A stretch of DNA of 64,000 nucleotides from Phreatobacter sp. (GTDB lineage: Bacteria > Pseudomonadota > Alphaproteobacteria > Rhizobiales > Phreatobacteraceae), in NCBI RefSeq assembly GCF_022843985.1, contig NZ_JALHMP010000009.1:82572-146571 (forward strand), given 5' to 3'. The notes under the pieces were generated by a model. It was given only the letters and a program-made list of their open reading frames with translations. It was not told the origin of the DNA and searched no databases. The position numbers and the translations under genes are program-made. Below are positions 1 to 9,574 of the stretch, piece after piece. The number at the start of each line of letters is the position of its first letter. Within the stretch, counting starts at the first letter, position 1.

Positions 1-77
1 GCGACGAAGCCGAAAAACACCATGCGGCCGGTGAGGCGGCGCTCGCGGGGCAGAGCTGGGGAGGGAGAACTGGACAT
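1..77 (-). CDS. fixH: FixH/CcoH family protein, N-terminal fragment cut by window start
   Basis: The reverse strand from 77 reads MSSSPSPALPRERRLTGRMV and runs off the window, so only about 25 residues are seen. The RRLTGRMV segment just before a hydrophobic stretch is typical of the start of FixH, the membrane protein that helps assemble cbb3 oxidase. The gene lies 12 bp downstream of ccoG in the same direction, the usual fixGHIS order. The call rests on this short motif plus the gene order. Confidence 0.75.
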   Translation of the reverse strand, partial: MSSSPSPALPRERRLTGRMVFFGFV

Positions 78-89
78 CGGGGCCTCAGG

Positions 90-1580
90 TCAGCGGGAAA
101 TGAAATGGTCCACGGCGCTCGCCTTCTCGCCGGTCCCGAGTTCGGTGATGCGGAAGGTGACGCGAGTCGATTGCGGCAGGTCGGCGGGCTTGGCGGCGGT
201 GACGTGGACGATGAGTTCGCGGGTCGAGTCGGGGCCGACATCGATGACCGGCCAGTCGCCGGACGTCGTCGTGATGCCGACGGCGCTGAGACGTGCGAGC
301 GGGAGATTGTCGACGGCAAGGACGAAGATGCGGTGCAGCGGTCGCTTGTTGAGGATGCGTACCGTGTAGCTGTTGCGGACCGAGCCGTCCGAGAGCTGCA
401 CGAAGAGCGGGTTGCGATCGTGCAGCACCGACATTTCGGTGAAGGAGCGCGTCACCAGCCCGTAGAGCATGACGAGGCCGACGGCCGCGATCATCGCGGC
501 ATAGAGAACGGTACGGGTGCGGATGATCGGATAGACCTCCTCCAGCCCCTGCCGGCGACGGTCGATATTGACGTCATTGTCATAGGCGATGAGGCCGAGC
601 GGCCGGTTCACCTTGGCCATGACGGTATTGCAGGCGTCGATGCACAGGCCGCACTGGATGCAGCCGAGCTGCGCGCCATCGCGGATATCGACACCGGTCG
701 GGCAGACGACCACACATTGGTGGCAGTCGATGCAGTCGCCGGCGGGCTGTTCGGCCTCGCGCGCCCGGGCGGCGGTCTTCATCGACATGCGCGGCTCGCC
801 GCGGTCGTAGCGATAGGTCACGTTGAGGGCGTACTGGTCGGTCAGCGCCGCCTGAATCCGTGGCCAGGGGCACATGTAGAGGCAGACCTGCTCCTTCATG
901 AGCCCGGCCAGGGCATAGGTCGTGAAGGTCAGGATGCCGATCCAGATATAGGCCACCATGGGGGCCTGGAAGGTGGCGAGATCCTTCACGAGGGTGGGGG
1001 CATCGGCGAAATAGAGCACCCAGGCGCCGCCGGTCCACCAGGCGATCATCAGCCAGAGGAAATGCTTGAGCACCTTGCGGCCGGCCTTGGCCACCGACAT
1101 GGGCTTGGAGTCGGCGATCATGCGCTCGCGACGGTCGCCCTCGACCCAGCGCTCGACGACGGTGAAAAGGTCTGTCCAGACAGTCTGCGGGCAGAGATAG
1201 CCGCACCAGACGCGGCCGGCGACGGCGTTCATGAGGAAAAGAACGAGCGAAGCCATCACCAGCAGGCCGGTGAAATAGTAGATTTCCTGCGGCCAGATCT
1301 CGATGAAGAAGAAGTAGAAGCGGTTGTTGGCGATATCGACCAGGACCGCCTGGTCCGGCTGGTTCGGACCGCGATACCAGCGCAGGAACGGCAGGAAGTA
1401 ATAGACGCCGAGGCAGGCGAAGAGGACGACCCACTTGACGGTCCTCAGGCGCCCCTTGACGCTCTGCTGGTAAATCTCGCGCCGGCTCTCGTAGAGCGGT
1501 TCGTCATCCGCGCTCGGGATGATCGGGTCGCTCTCTGCGGCGGTGGATTTGCGGGCAGCTTGGGCAAGAAGGTCCGACAT
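90..1580 (-). CDS. ccoG: Cytochrome c oxidase accessory protein CcoG (FixG), polyferredoxin membrane protein
   Basis: About 496 residues. The N-terminal half has several membrane segments, with GYLCPQTVW and MCPWPRIQ in the NapH-like core. Near residue 280 lie two ferredoxin clusters (CIDCHQCVVVCP and CIQCGLCIDAC), and the C-terminus is an immunoglobulin-like periplasmic domain. CcoG is known as a membrane-bound copper reductase for cbb3 oxidase assembly. The ATG at 1580 (MSDLLAQAA) is preferred to an upstream TTG at 1598. It is first in an operon with fixH and follows ccoNOQP on the same strand. Confidence 0.95.
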   Translation of the reverse strand: MSDLLAQAARKSTAAESDPIIPSADDEPLYESRREIYQQSVKGRLRTVKWVVLFACLGVYYFLPFLRWYRGPNQPDQAVLVDIANNRFYFFFIEIWPQEIYYFTGLLVMASLVLFLMNAVAGRVWCGYLCPQTVWTDLFTVVERWVEGDRRERMIADSKPMSVAKAGRKVLKHFLWLMIAWWTGGAWVLYFADAPTLVKDLATFQAPMVAYIWIGILTFTTYALAGLMKEQVCLYMCPWPRIQAALTDQYALNVTYRYDRGEPRMSMKTAARAREAEQPAGDCIDCHQCVVVCPTGVDIRDGAQLGCIQCGLCIDACNTVMAKVNRPLGLIAYDNDVNIDRRRQGLEEVYPIIRTRTVLYAAMIAAVGLVMLYGLVTRSFTEMSVLHDRNPLFVQLSDGSVRNSYTVRILNKRPLHRIFVLAVDNLPLARLSAVGITTTSGDWPVIDVGPDSTRELIVHVTAAKPADLPQSTRVTFRITELGTGEKASAVDHFISR

Positions 1581-1655
1581 GGGGGCGTCCGGGGGCAAGG
1601 TCGTGCCACCCGAGGCAGCACATCATCACCATCGGCCAATTGCGGACCGCCAGCC

Positions 1656-1669
1656 TTGACCTGTCTCAA
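1656..1669. promoter_or_regulatory. Probable FixK/FNR box upstream of ccoG
   Basis: TTGACCTGTCTCAA fits the relaxed FixK pattern TTG(A/C)-N6-(T/G)CAA but not the full TTGAT-N4-ATCAA. It is centred about 82 bp upstream of the ccoG ATG. This would give ccoG-fixH its own oxygen-regulated promoter behind the ccoP terminator. Binding is inferred. Confidence 0.55.
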
Positions 1670-1680
1670 CGGCGATCCCG

Positions 1681-1718
1681 AAAAGATGAAGGTGCGCGCC
1701 GCTGCCACGGCGCGCACC
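1681..1718 (-). terminator. Likely rho-independent terminator after ccoNOQP
   Basis: The arms GGTGCGCGCC (1691-1700) and GGCGCGCACC (1709-1718) form a perfect 10-bp stem with an 8-nt loop. Read on the minus strand, the stem is followed by TTCATCTTTT. It starts 28 bp after the ccoP stop and before the ccoG promoter region. Confidence 0.7.
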
Positions 1719-1745
1719 CCCATTCCGCGCTCGGTTGAGACGGGC

Positions 1746-2621
1746 TTACTGCCCGCCACCCAGCGCGTGGACATAGACGGCGAGAGCCTTCACCGTCGTT
1801 TCGTCAAGGCGACCGGCCCAGCCGGGCATGACCGCGCCGCGGCCCTGGGTGATCGTCTCGATGATGGTCTTCTCGTCGGAACCGTAGACCCAGTTGTGGC
1901 CCGTCAGGTTGGGGGCGCCGAGGTCGCGGTTGCCGCGGCCATCTTCGCCGTGGCAGGCGGCACAGTTGGCGATGAAGAGCTCCTTGCCCTTGGCGAGGTC
2001 GGCGCCTGGACGGGTGGACTGACCCGACAGAGAGCGCACGTAGTTGGCGACGGTGACGATCTCGTCGGTCTTCAGCACCCCGTTGGGACCGCCGAGGGCC
2101 GGCATCACACCCTGGCGGGAGCGATCATCGGCAGTACGGACGCCGTAGGCGATCGTCTGGTGGATATCCTGGATGCCGCCGCCCCAGAGCCAGCTGTCGT
2201 CGCGCAGGTTGGGGAAGCCGCGCGATCCGGTGGCCGACAGGCCGTGGCAGGGCGCGCAGTTGTCGCCGAAGGCGGCCTTGCCCTGGGCAAGGGCGAAGGT
2301 GAGCAGCGTCGGGTTCCTGGCGATCTCCTCCAGCGGCGTGCTGGCGAGCGCGGTGGAACGCTCCGCCCGCAGGGCCCGCAGGGCATCGAGGTCGCGCACC
2401 ACTTCCTGGCGCGACGAATAGCCGAAAGCGCCCTTGGTGTAGTTCGTGACCAGCGGCCAGGCGGGATAGACCACCCAGTAGCCAATCGACCAGACAATGG
2501 TCGCGTAGAAGATGTAGAGCCACCATTTCGGCAGGGGCGAATTCAGCTCCTTGATGCCGTCCCATTCATGGCCCGTCGTGGTGCGGCCGGTTGCCGGGTC
2601 GATTTCGGGTTGAACGGCCAT
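1746..2621 (-). CDS. ccoP: cbb3-type cytochrome c oxidase diheme subunit III (CcoP)
   Basis: 291 residues. There is one N-terminal membrane segment (about residues 35-57) and two cytochrome c domains with CAPCHG (near residue 120) and CAACHG (near residue 210). CcoP is the membrane-anchored diheme c subunit that passes electrons into the oxidase. The start MAVQPEIDP lies just after the ccoQ stop. It ends the ccoNOQP operon. Confidence 0.97.
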   Translation of the reverse strand: MAVQPEIDPATGRTTTGHEWDGIKELNSPLPKWWLYIFYATIVWSIGYWVVYPAWPLVTNYTKGAFGYSSRQEVVRDLDALRALRAERSTALASTPLEEIARNPTLLTFALAQGKAAFGDNCAPCHGLSATGSRGFPNLRDDSWLWGGGIQDIHQTIAYGVRTADDRSRQGVMPALGGPNGVLKTDEIVTVANYVRSLSGQSTRPGADLAKGKELFIANCAACHGEDGRGNRDLGAPNLTGHNWVYGSDEKTIIETITQGRGAVMPGWAGRLDETTVKALAVYVHALGGGQ

Positions 2622-2624
2622 GAT

Positions 2625-2777
2625 TCACTCCTCCCTCAGCGGGACTTGGGCGGCCTCATCGAAGCGCGTCTTGTTGCGGGGCCAGAAGGCGTAGACGGCG
2701 ATCGCGAGGAACATGCCGACGAAGTAGAGAAGTCCCGCGGTCTGGGCGAAGCTGGCGAGGGTCGTATAGGTGCTCAT
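2625..2777 (-). CDS. ccoQ: cbb3-type oxidase small subunit CcoQ
   Basis: A 50-residue frame, MSTYTTLASFAQ to VPLREE, fills the gap between ccoO and ccoP. It has one membrane helix (about residues 12-32) followed by the FWPRNK motif typical of CcoQ. The stop is 3 bp before the ccoP ATG. CcoQ is a small membrane subunit thought to stabilise CcoP in the complex. Confidence 0.93.
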   Translation of the reverse strand: MSTYTTLASFAQTAGLLYFVGMFLAIAVYAFWPRNKTRFDEAAQVPLREE

Positions 2778-2791
2778 GATCCTCTCCAGGC

Positions 2792-3541
2792 TCAGCGCAT
2801 GTTCGCGCGGGCGTCATAGGTGCGGAAATCCACCATGGTGCCGAGGACCTGCAGATAGGCGACGAGGGCGTCCATCTCGGTGACGGTGCCGTTGATGGTC
2901 GCCGCGGGATTGCCGCCGAAGGCACGCACGGTGGCGCCGGGATAGCGAACCTGCAGGGCCTGGACGTGGGGACTGTCCGGATTGACCTGGGCACGCAGGT
3001 CGGTGAGCGCGTTCGCGATCTGCTCGTCGGTATAGGGCACGCCGCCGAGGCGGTTGCTCCTCAGGTGGCCTTCGACCTGTTCCGGCCGGATCTCAGCCCG
3101 GGCGAGGAAGGCGTAGCCCGGCATGATCGACTGCGGCACGATGGAGCGGGGATTGGCGAGGTGAGCGACATGCCACTCGTCCGAATATTTGCCGCCGACG
3201 CGGGCGAGGTCAGGCCCGGTGCGCTTCGAGCCCCACTGGAAGGGCTTGTCGTACATGCTCTCCGCGGCCAGCGAGTAGTGGCCGTAGCGCTCCACCTCGT
3301 CGCGCAGCGGACGCACCATCTGGCTGTGGCAATTGTAGCAGCCCTCGCGGACATAGATGGCCCGGCCCGCCAGTTCCAGCGGGGTGTAGGGCCGGACGCC
3401 CTCGACCTTCTCGATGGTGCTCCTCAGGTAGAAGAGCGGAGCGATCTCGACGAGGCCGCCGATGGAGACCACGACCAGGATGCCGACGGTCAGGACGATC
3501 GAGTTCTTCTCGAAGATGGCGTGCTTGTTCCAGAGCGACAT
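2792..3541 (-). CDS. ccoO: cbb3-type cytochrome c oxidase monoheme subunit II (CcoO)
   Basis: 249 residues. An N-terminal anchor ([20 protein letters not shown]) is followed by a cytochrome c domain with the heme motif GCYNCHSQM near residue 67. The length and the [16 protein letters not shown] segment are typical of FixO/CcoO. It carries electrons from CcoP toward the CcoN catalytic subunit. It lies 12 bp after ccoN. Confidence 0.97.
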   Translation of the reverse strand: MSLWNKHAIFEKNSIVLTVGILVVVSIGGLVEIAPLFYLRSTIEKVEGVRPYTPLELAGRAIYVREGCYNCHSQMVRPLRDEVERYGHYSLAAESMYDKPFQWGSKRTGPDLARVGGKYSDEWHVAHLANPRSIVPQSIMPGYAFLARAEIRPEQVEGHLRSNRLGGVPYTDEQIANALTDLRAQVNPDSPHVQALQVRYPGATVRAFGGNPAATINGTVTEMDALVAYLQVLGTMVDFRTYDARANMR

Positions 3542-3553
3542 GATCAGTCCTCC

Positions 3554-5203
3554 TCACTGGGCCGGAACGAGGGCGGGGGCGGATTCGGGCTCTGCAGCCT
3601 CGCCCTGTCGCACCGTCATGATCAGGTTGTAGGCCATGATCAGCGAGCCGATGACGAACAGGGCGCCACCGAGAGCACGGATCACGTAGTAGGGGTGCAT
3701 CGCGTCGACGGTCTCGATGAAGGAATATTCAAGGAAGCCGAGCGAGGTGTAGGCGCGCCACATCAGGCCCTGCATGATGCCGGCGACCCACATGGCGGAG
3801 ATGTAGAAGACGATGCCGAGCGTCGAGACCCAGAAGTGCCACTCGACGAGGCGGTTCGAATAGAGCTGCTTGCGGTTCCACAGCCAGGGGACGAGGCAGT
3901 AGACGGCGCCGAAGGAGATGTAGGCGACCCAGCCGAGCGCGCCGGAATGGACGTGGCCAATGGTCCAGTCGGTGTAGTGCGACAGGGAGTTCACCGCCTT
4001 GATGGACATGAGCGGACCCTCGAAGGTCGACATGCCGTAGAAGGCGAGCGAGACCACCATCATGCGCAGAACGGGGTCGGTGCGCAGCTTGTCCCAGGCG
4101 CCCGAGAGCGTCATCAGGCCGTTGATCATGCCGCCCCAGGAAGGCATCCAGAGCATGATCGAGAACGTCATGCCCAGCGTCTGCGCCCAGTCGGGCAGGG
4201 CCGTATAGTGCAGGTGGTGCGGTCCGGCCCAGATGTAGAGGAAGATCAGTGCCCAGAAATGGACGATGGACAGCCGGTAGGAATAGATCGGCCGCTCGGC
4301 CCGCTTCGGCACGAAATAATACATGATGGCGAGGAAGCCGGCGGTCAGGAAGAAGCCGACCGCGTTATGGCCGTACCACCACTGGAACATGGCGTCCTGG
4401 ACGCCGGACCAGACGATGTAGCTCTTCGGCGAATAGATGGAGACCGGGATCGCCGCGTTATTGCCGAGATGGAGGACGGCGATGGTGACGATGAAGGCGA
4501 GATAGAACCAGTTCGCCACGAAGATGTGCGGTTCCTTGCGCTTCCACAGGGTGGCGAGGAAGACCAGGAGATAGGTGACCCAGACGACCGTCAGAAAGAG
4601 GTCGGCGTACCATTCCGGCTCGGCGTATTCCTTGCCCTGGGTGATGCCGAGCAGATAGCCGGTGCCGGCGATGACAATGAAGAAATTGTAACCGAGGATG
4701 ACGAACCAGGGGGCGATCTCGCCGGCCAGACGGGCCCGACAGGTCTTCTGCACCACGTAGAACGATGTCGCCAGCAGCACGTTGCCGCCGAAGGCGAAGA
4801 TGACCGCCGAAGTGTGGAGGGGGCGCAGGCGGCCGAAATTGGTCCAGGGCAGATCGAAGTTGAGAACCGGATAGGCGAGCTGCAGCGCGATGATCAGGCC
4901 GACCGTGAAGCCGGCAATACCCCAGAACACCGCCGCCACGGTCGCGAACTGGACCGGCGCCATGTTGTAGTTCGGCTTGCCGTTGATCTCCTGCGGGATC
5001 ATCGCCGGACGGGCCATGTAGCGGTTGCCGAGGGCGAAGATCGCCGCCACCGAGGCAGCCGCGAAGAGGTAGACGTGGAAGGAGTAGGCCGGGTCGACCG
5101 AACCTGATGCGATAAAGAGGCACAGCATGGCGGTGGCCGCGAAGGCGACCATGCTGGCGACCTCCGGTACTGACAATGTCTTCTGGGCTTGACCCTGGCT
5201 CAT
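3554..5203 (-). CDS. ccoN: cbb3-type cytochrome c oxidase catalytic subunit I (CcoN)
   Basis: 549 residues with about 12-14 membrane segments. Heme-copper oxidase features include [10 protein letters not shown] (Tyr-His region), [13 protein letters not shown] (copper ligands) and [14 protein letters not shown] (heme ligands). CcoN holds the heme b, heme b3 and copper-B centre that reduces oxygen at low concentration. It is first in ccoNOQP and divergent from hemN, with FNR-type boxes between them. Confidence 0.98.
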   Translation of the reverse strand: MSQGQAQKTLSVPEVASMVAFAATAMLCLFIASGSVDPAYSFHVYLFAAASVAAIFALGNRYMARPAMIPQEINGKPNYNMAPVQFATVAAVFWGIAGFTVGLIIALQLAYPVLNFDLPWTNFGRLRPLHTSAVIFAFGGNVLLATSFYVVQKTCRARLAGEIAPWFVILGYNFFIVIAGTGYLLGITQGKEYAEPEWYADLFLTVVWVTYLLVFLATLWKRKEPHIFVANWFYLAFIVTIAVLHLGNNAAIPVSIYSPKSYIVWSGVQDAMFQWWYGHNAVGFFLTAGFLAIMYYFVPKRAERPIYSYRLSIVHFWALIFLYIWAGPHHLHYTALPDWAQTLGMTFSIMLWMPSWGGMINGLMTLSGAWDKLRTDPVLRMMVVSLAFYGMSTFEGPLMSIKAVNSLSHYTDWTIGHVHSGALGWVAYISFGAVYCLVPWLWNRKQLYSNRLVEWHFWVSTLGIVFYISAMWVAGIMQGLMWRAYTSLGFLEYSFIETVDAMHPYYVIRALGGALFVIGSLIMAYNLIMTVRQGEAAEPESAPALVPAQ

Positions 5204-5296
5204 CTCGTGCCCCTCGTCCTGCTGGCAGCGGACGGTCCGCCGGAACAGGCGACCCCGTATTGCAGAGCACCATTGGCAGGCGCAGCGGGGGCGACA

Positions 5297-5310
5297 TTGA
5301 TGTGCATCAA
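5297..5310. promoter_or_regulatory. FixK/FNR box, ccoN-proximal
   Basis: TTGATGTGCATCAA is a perfect TTGAT-N4-ATCAA palindrome, centred about 100 bp upstream of the ccoN ATG. Such sites bind FixK/FNR/AnrN-type activators under low oxygen. The assignment to ccoN is by position only. Confidence 0.85.
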
Positions 5311-5346
5311 GACGGCACGGCGGGGCGCGGGGGCCGTCCGCGGTCG

Positions 5347-5360
5347 TTGATGTCGATCAA
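5347..5360. promoter_or_regulatory. FixK/FNR box, hemN-proximal
   Basis: TTGATGTCGATCAA is a second perfect TTGAT-N4-ATCAA palindrome, 50 bp from the first and centred about 83 bp upstream of the hemN ATG. It most likely serves the plus-strand hemN promoter. Confidence 0.85.
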
Positions 5361-5436
5361 CGCGCGCGCAGACGGAACGGTGAAAATTCGGACCGTCGGC
5401 GGATATGGTGCCGCCCTTGTCCGGAGGTCCGCCCCC

Positions 5437-6837
5437 ATGACGTCCTTGACGCAGACGGCAGCCGCATCCGCCCCGCGCGACGCGGTCTTTCCGGCCTCGA
5501 TGGGCAATATCGCGCTCGCCGAGAGGAGCGTGCCCCGCTACACCTCCTATCCGACCGCGCCGCATTTCACGCCGGCCGTGACGGCGGCGACCTATCGCCG
5601 GTGGCTTGGCGAACTGTCGCCCTGCACCAGCCTCTCGCTCTATCTCCACGTGCCCTTCTGCGCCGCGATGTGCGCCTATTGCGGCTGCCACACCAAGGTG
5701 ACGCGCCGGGCGGAGCCCGTCGCCACCTATCGCGACCATCTCGTCGCCGAGATCGACCTCGTCGCCGGGCTGACGCCAGCCCGCCAGGTGCGCCACCTGC
5801 ATTGGGGAGGCGGCACGCCCTCCATGCTGGGCGAAGCCGGCCTCACCGCCGTTGCCGAGCGGCTGGCGCGTCGCTTCAGGATCGGCGCCGATGCCGAACA
5901 CGCCATCGAACTCGACCCCCGCCAACTCGACCGCACCCTCGCCGCGGCGCTGAAGCGCGTCGGCGTGACGCGCGCCAGCCTCGGCGTGCAGGACCTCAAT
6001 GCCCATGTCCAGGAGGCGATCGGCCGGGTCCAGCCCCATGCCGTCGTGGCGGCGGCGGTCGAGACGCTGCACGCGGCGGGAATCGCCGCGCTGAGCTTCG
6101 ACCTGATGTACGGCCTGCCGCACCAGAGCCTGCCGGACCTGATGCGGACCATCGAACTCGCGGCGGCGATGCAGCCGAGCCGCATCTCGCTGTTCGGCTA
6201 TGCCCATGTGCCCTGGTTCAAGACGCACCAGCGCCTGATCGACGAGCAGGCGCTTCCCGACGCGGTGGAGCGTTTCCGCCAGCAGACGGCGGCGCGCGAA
6301 GCGCTCCAGGCGCTTGGCTATGAGGCGATCGGCCTCGACCATTTCGCCCGGCCCGACGACACCATGGCGGTGGCCGCGCGCGACCAGAAACTGAAGCGCA
6401 ACTTCCAGGGCTACACGACCGACGACGCGCAGGCGCTGATCGGTTTCGGCGCCTCGGCCATCGGCCGGCTGCCCCAGGGTTTCGTGCAGAACGCCCCGGA
6501 TATCGGCGCCTATCACCGCGCCGTCGACGCCGGCACGCCGGCCACGGTGCGCGGCCTCGCCCTGTCGCTGGAGGACCGCGTGCGGGCCGACGTGATCGAG
6601 CGGCTGATGTGCGACTTCTCCGCCGATCTCGAGGCGGTCGCCAGCCGTCACGGCGTCTCGCGCGACTTCTTCGACCGCGATCTCGAGGAGTTGCTGCCGC
6701 TGGAGAACGAAGGCCTCGTCTCGCGGTCGGCGCGCACCGTCGTCGTCAGCGATGCCGGCCGACCGCTGGTGCGGGTCGTCGCCTCGCTGTTCGACGCCCA
6801 CCTCGCCAAGGCTGGCCGCCATTCCAGCGCGGTCTGA
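5437..6837 (+). CDS. hemN: Oxygen-independent coproporphyrinogen III oxidase HemN
   Basis: About 466 residues from the ATG at 5437, with GGAGG at 5422-5426. The family start VPRYTSYPTAPHF is followed by the radical-SAM cluster CAAMCAYCGC, with a glycine-rich WGGGTPS segment after it. HemN converts coproporphyrinogen III to protoporphyrinogen IX without oxygen, supplying heme when the oxygen-dependent enzyme cannot work. Its place beside ccoNOQP under shared FNR boxes fits heme supply for cbb3 oxidase. Confidence 0.96.
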   Translation: MTSLTQTAAASAPRDAVFPASMGNIALAERSVPRYTSYPTAPHFTPAVTAATYRRWLGELSPCTSLSLYLHVPFCAAMCAYCGCHTKVTRRAEPVATYRDHLVAEIDLVAGLTPARQVRHLHWGGGTPSMLGEAGLTAVAERLARRFRIGADAEHAIELDPRQLDRTLAAALKRVGVTRASLGVQDLNAHVQEAIGRVQPHAVVAAAVETLHAAGIAALSFDLMYGLPHQSLPDLMRTIELAAAMQPSRISLFGYAHVPWFKTHQRLIDEQALPDAVERFRQQTAAREALQALGYEAIGLDHFARPDDTMAVAARDQKLKRNFQGYTTDDAQALIGFGASAIGRLPQGFVQNAPDIGAYHRAVDAGTPATVRGLALSLEDRVRADVIERLMCDFSADLEAVASRHGVSRDFFDRDLEELLPLENEGLVSRSARTVVVSDAGRPLVRVVASLFDAHLAKAGRHSSAV

Positions 6838-6852
6838 TCCATCGGTCCCCCC

Positions 6853-7560
6853 ATGACCCCCTCGTCCCTGACCCTCTTCGCCGGCATCCTGATGGGATTG
6901 GCCTCCAGCCTGCATTGCGCGGGCATGTGCGGCAGCATCGGCTCGGCCCTGATGCTGACCGTGCACCCGGACGGCGATGCGCGGCAGCGGGCGCGCATGC
7001 TGCTTGTCACGCAGCTCGGCCGCGTCCTCGCCTATGCGGTCGCCGGCGGCATTCTCGGCACCTTCGGGTCGGGGATCGCCGGTGCCTTCGACCAGACGGC
7101 GGCCTACCGCGTCCTGCAATGGGCAAGCGCGGTGACCCTGGGCTGGATCGGCCTGTCCACCGCCGGCCTCATTCCCTCGCTCGTCGCCTTCGACCGCCTG
7201 GCGGCCCCGGTGGGTACCGCGATGATGACCATGACCTCCCGCCATCCCGGTTTCGGCGTCGGCGGGCCAGTGGCGCTGGGAATCGTCTGGGGATTCATGC
7301 CCTGTGCCATGGTCTATGGCGCCCTTTTCACCGCCATGTTGGCCGGGACCGGGGCCGGCGGCGCGGCGCTGATGCTCGGCTTCGGCCTCGGCACCGTGCC
7401 GGCGGTGATGGCCAGCGCCATGGGGGTCGCGACATTGAAGAGCCTCGGCCGCCATCCGGCGGCTTCGATGGCGGTCGGCCTCGCGATCACCGCCTTCGCC
7501 GTTGCCTCGGTGCTGATCGGACCGGAGGGCGGAATCCTATGCCTGCCGGCCCTCCGTTAG
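6853..7560 (+). CDS. TauE/SafE-type (DsbD_2-like) membrane protein, probably linked to cbb3 oxidase assembly
   Basis: 235 residues with about six hydrophobic segments. It begins LFAGILMGLASSLHCAGMCG and has a second GFMPCAMVYGA repeat-like half. The HCxGMCG and MPC motifs are characteristic of the DsbD_2/urease-accessory-like membrane family often found in cbb3 maturation loci, where a role in metal or thiol handling is suspected. It starts 15 bp after hemN, so it is probably cotranscribed. Transport of sulfite is not implied. Confidence 0.8.
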   Translation: MTPSSLTLFAGILMGLASSLHCAGMCGSIGSALMLTVHPDGDARQRARMLLVTQLGRVLAYAVAGGILGTFGSGIAGAFDQTAAYRVLQWASAVTLGWIGLSTAGLIPSLVAFDRLAAPVGTAMMTMTSRHPGFGVGGPVALGIVWGFMPCAMVYGALFTAMLAGTGAGGAALMLGFGLGTVPAVMASAMGVATLKSLGRHPAASMAVGLAITAFAVASVLIGPEGGILCLPALR

Positions 7561-7624
7561 TCTGGCAGCCCTGCTTCATTTCGCCTGTTTGCGCCGCAGC
7601 CGGGGATAGTCGACAGTGCCGGCC

Positions 7625-9421
7625 ATGGAGCCGCTTGTCGATCCCCGCCGCGGTGATGCCGAAGACGACGCGTCGAGCCCGGCGACCCGTTCCTTCATCA
7701 AGCTTGCAGGCTCGCTCTTCGCCGAGATCAGCCTGCCCAAGCTCGTTTTCGCGTGGACGAGCCTCATCCTGGTGCCGGGCCTGCTCCTCGGTGCAGCGCC
7801 GCTGGTCGTTACCGGCTGGGTCGATACGCTGTCGGGCCGGATCACCGCCCTGGCCGGGTTCAGTTCCGTGCTCCTGCTGCTGCTGGTGGCCGTCGTCGGC
7901 TGGTTTGGCTGGCGTCCGCTGTTCCGCTCGGCGGAGCGCAGTTTCTGGTCGCTCAACGCGCTGGCCATCCAGCCGGGCTATGCCACGAGCCGTGAGGCGC
8001 TGCGCCATGTCGTCGAGCGCTTCTCGCCGCGGGCGACGCTGCCCGAAGGCCGCGCGCGGCTGAGGTCGCTGTCCGCCATCGGCGCGGCCGCCCTGCTCGC
8101 GGTTACCGCCATCGGCGTCATCCTGCTCGTCTGGCCCTCAACCCGCTGGACGGCAGATTTCATCGATTTCGCCCGGCCCAACCGGCTCGTCCGGCCGGCC
8201 CTCGCCAATGCGATCGTCCTGGTGGCGGTCTACATGGCGATCGCCTCGATCAGCTGGGGCTATGCCGATTCGACCATGGCGCCGCCCGCCGATCTTGAGG
8301 CCTTCGACCTGCCGGCGATGGGCGGGCGGTCATGGCGGGTCGTCCATCTTTCCGATCTGCACATCGTCGGAGAACGCTACGGTTTCCGCATCGAATGCGG
8401 GCGCAGGGGGCCGCGCGGCAATGGCCGTCTGGTGCGGATCCTGGACAGGCTGGCGGCGCTCCACGCCGCCGAACCGCTGGACCTGATCATGGTGACCGGC
8501 GACACGACGGATGCCGGCCGTTCGGCGGAATGGGCGGAGTTCCTCGACCATGTCTCGCGCCACCCGGAACTTGCGGCGCGGATGCTGCTGCTCCCGGGGA
8601 ACCACGATCTCAATATCGTCGACCGGGCCAATCCCGCCCGGCTCGACGTCCCGTTCAGCCCGTCCAAGCAGTTGCGGCGGCTGCGCACCCTCTCCGCGAT
8701 GGTGACGATCCAGGGCGACAGGGTGCGGCTCCTCAACCGGGATCGCGGCGTGCTCGGCCAGACGCTCGCGGCGGCGGCCGGGCGCAAGCAGGAGCTCATC
8801 CAGGCGCTTGCCGAGACGGCCTCGCTGGGATCAGCCGTGCATTTCGCCACCTTCTGGGACAATCTCTTTCCGCTGGTCCTGCCGCCGGCGACCGATGACG
8901 GTCTCGGCGTCATCCTGCTCAATTCCAATGCCGAGACGCATTTTTCCTTCACCAATGCTCTGGGGCTCGTGTCGCACGAGCAGGAGGCCGCCCTGGCGGC
9001 GGCGATCCGGCAATATCCGCGGGCGTCGTGGATCGTCGCCCTGCACCATCATCTGATCGAGTATCCCCGGCCCGCCCGCGCCTTCTTCGAACGGGTGGGG
9101 ACGGCGCTGGTCAACGGCAGCTGGTTCGTCCGCCAGCTCGATCCGCTCGGGGAGCGGCTGGTCGTCATGCACGGCCATCGCCATGTCGACTGGATCGGCC
9201 AGTGCGGTCAGGTGCGCATCATTTCGGCACCGTCGCCGGTCATGATTGCCGACGAGTCGGCGCCGAGCGTCCTCTACCTCCACCGGCTCTCCTCCGGCGC
9301 GGGCGCAGGTCCCCGCCTGCGGCTCGCCGAGCCCGAACGGATCATCGTCCCACCGGAGGCGCCGTCCCTGGCCTCGGACTGGCGTGACGCGGCCGGAACC
9401 AGACGGGCGGGACGGCGCTAG
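7625..9421 (+). CDS. Membrane-anchored metallophosphoesterase
   Basis: About 598 residues from the ATG at 7625; a GTG at 7616 is also possible. Three to four hydrophobic segments lie within residues 30-210. A calcineurin-like phosphoesterase domain follows, with ordered metal-binding motifs VVHLSDLHIVGE, VTGDTTD, LPGNHDLN, ALHHHLIEYP and MHGHRHVDW. All five motif blocks are intact, so it is likely a di-metal phosphohydrolase. The substrate is unknown. It follows the hemN pair by 64 bp and may be a separate unit. Confidence 0.85.
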   Translation: MEPLVDPRRGDAEDDASSPATRSFIKLAGSLFAEISLPKLVFAWTSLILVPGLLLGAAPLVVTGWVDTLSGRITALAGFSSVLLLLLVAVVGWFGWRPLFRSAERSFWSLNALAIQPGYATSREALRHVVERFSPRATLPEGRARLRSLSAIGAAALLAVTAIGVILLVWPSTRWTADFIDFARPNRLVRPALANAIVLVAVYMAIASISWGYADSTMAPPADLEAFDLPAMGGRSWRVVHLSDLHIVGERYGFRIECGRRGPRGNGRLVRILDRLAALHAAEPLDLIMVTGDTTDAGRSAEWAEFLDHVSRHPELAARMLLLPGNHDLNIVDRANPARLDVPFSPSKQLRRLRTLSAMVTIQGDRVRLLNRDRGVLGQTLAAAAGRKQELIQALAETASLGSAVHFATFWDNLFPLVLPPATDDGLGVILLNSNAETHFSFTNALGLVSHEQEAALAAAIRQYPRASWIVALHHHLIEYPRPARAFFERVGTALVNGSWFVRQLDPLGERLVVMHGHRHVDWIGQCGQVRIISAPSPVMIADESAPSVLYLHRLSSGAGAGPRLRLAEPERIIVPPEAPSLASDWRDAAGTRRAGRR

Positions 9422-9574
9422 AGCGCCAAGGCCCACGCCGGTCGCAATGGCTGTGGAGCACCTTCGCCGGCTGAGGCCTAACCCTTTCGTGATGGCGCCG
9501 ATGGGTCTAGTGATTGACCCGGGCATCGCGGTCCTGTTCAGTAAAATGCAGTTTTTCCAAGCGTTTCCGAGATC

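Noticed and set aside
105..5107. Very long plus-strand open frames antisense to ccoG, ccoP, ccoO and ccoN
   Set aside because: They are exact antisense to conserved heme and membrane proteins and show Asp/Gly/His/Arg-rich composition without domains, as expected from high GC third positions.
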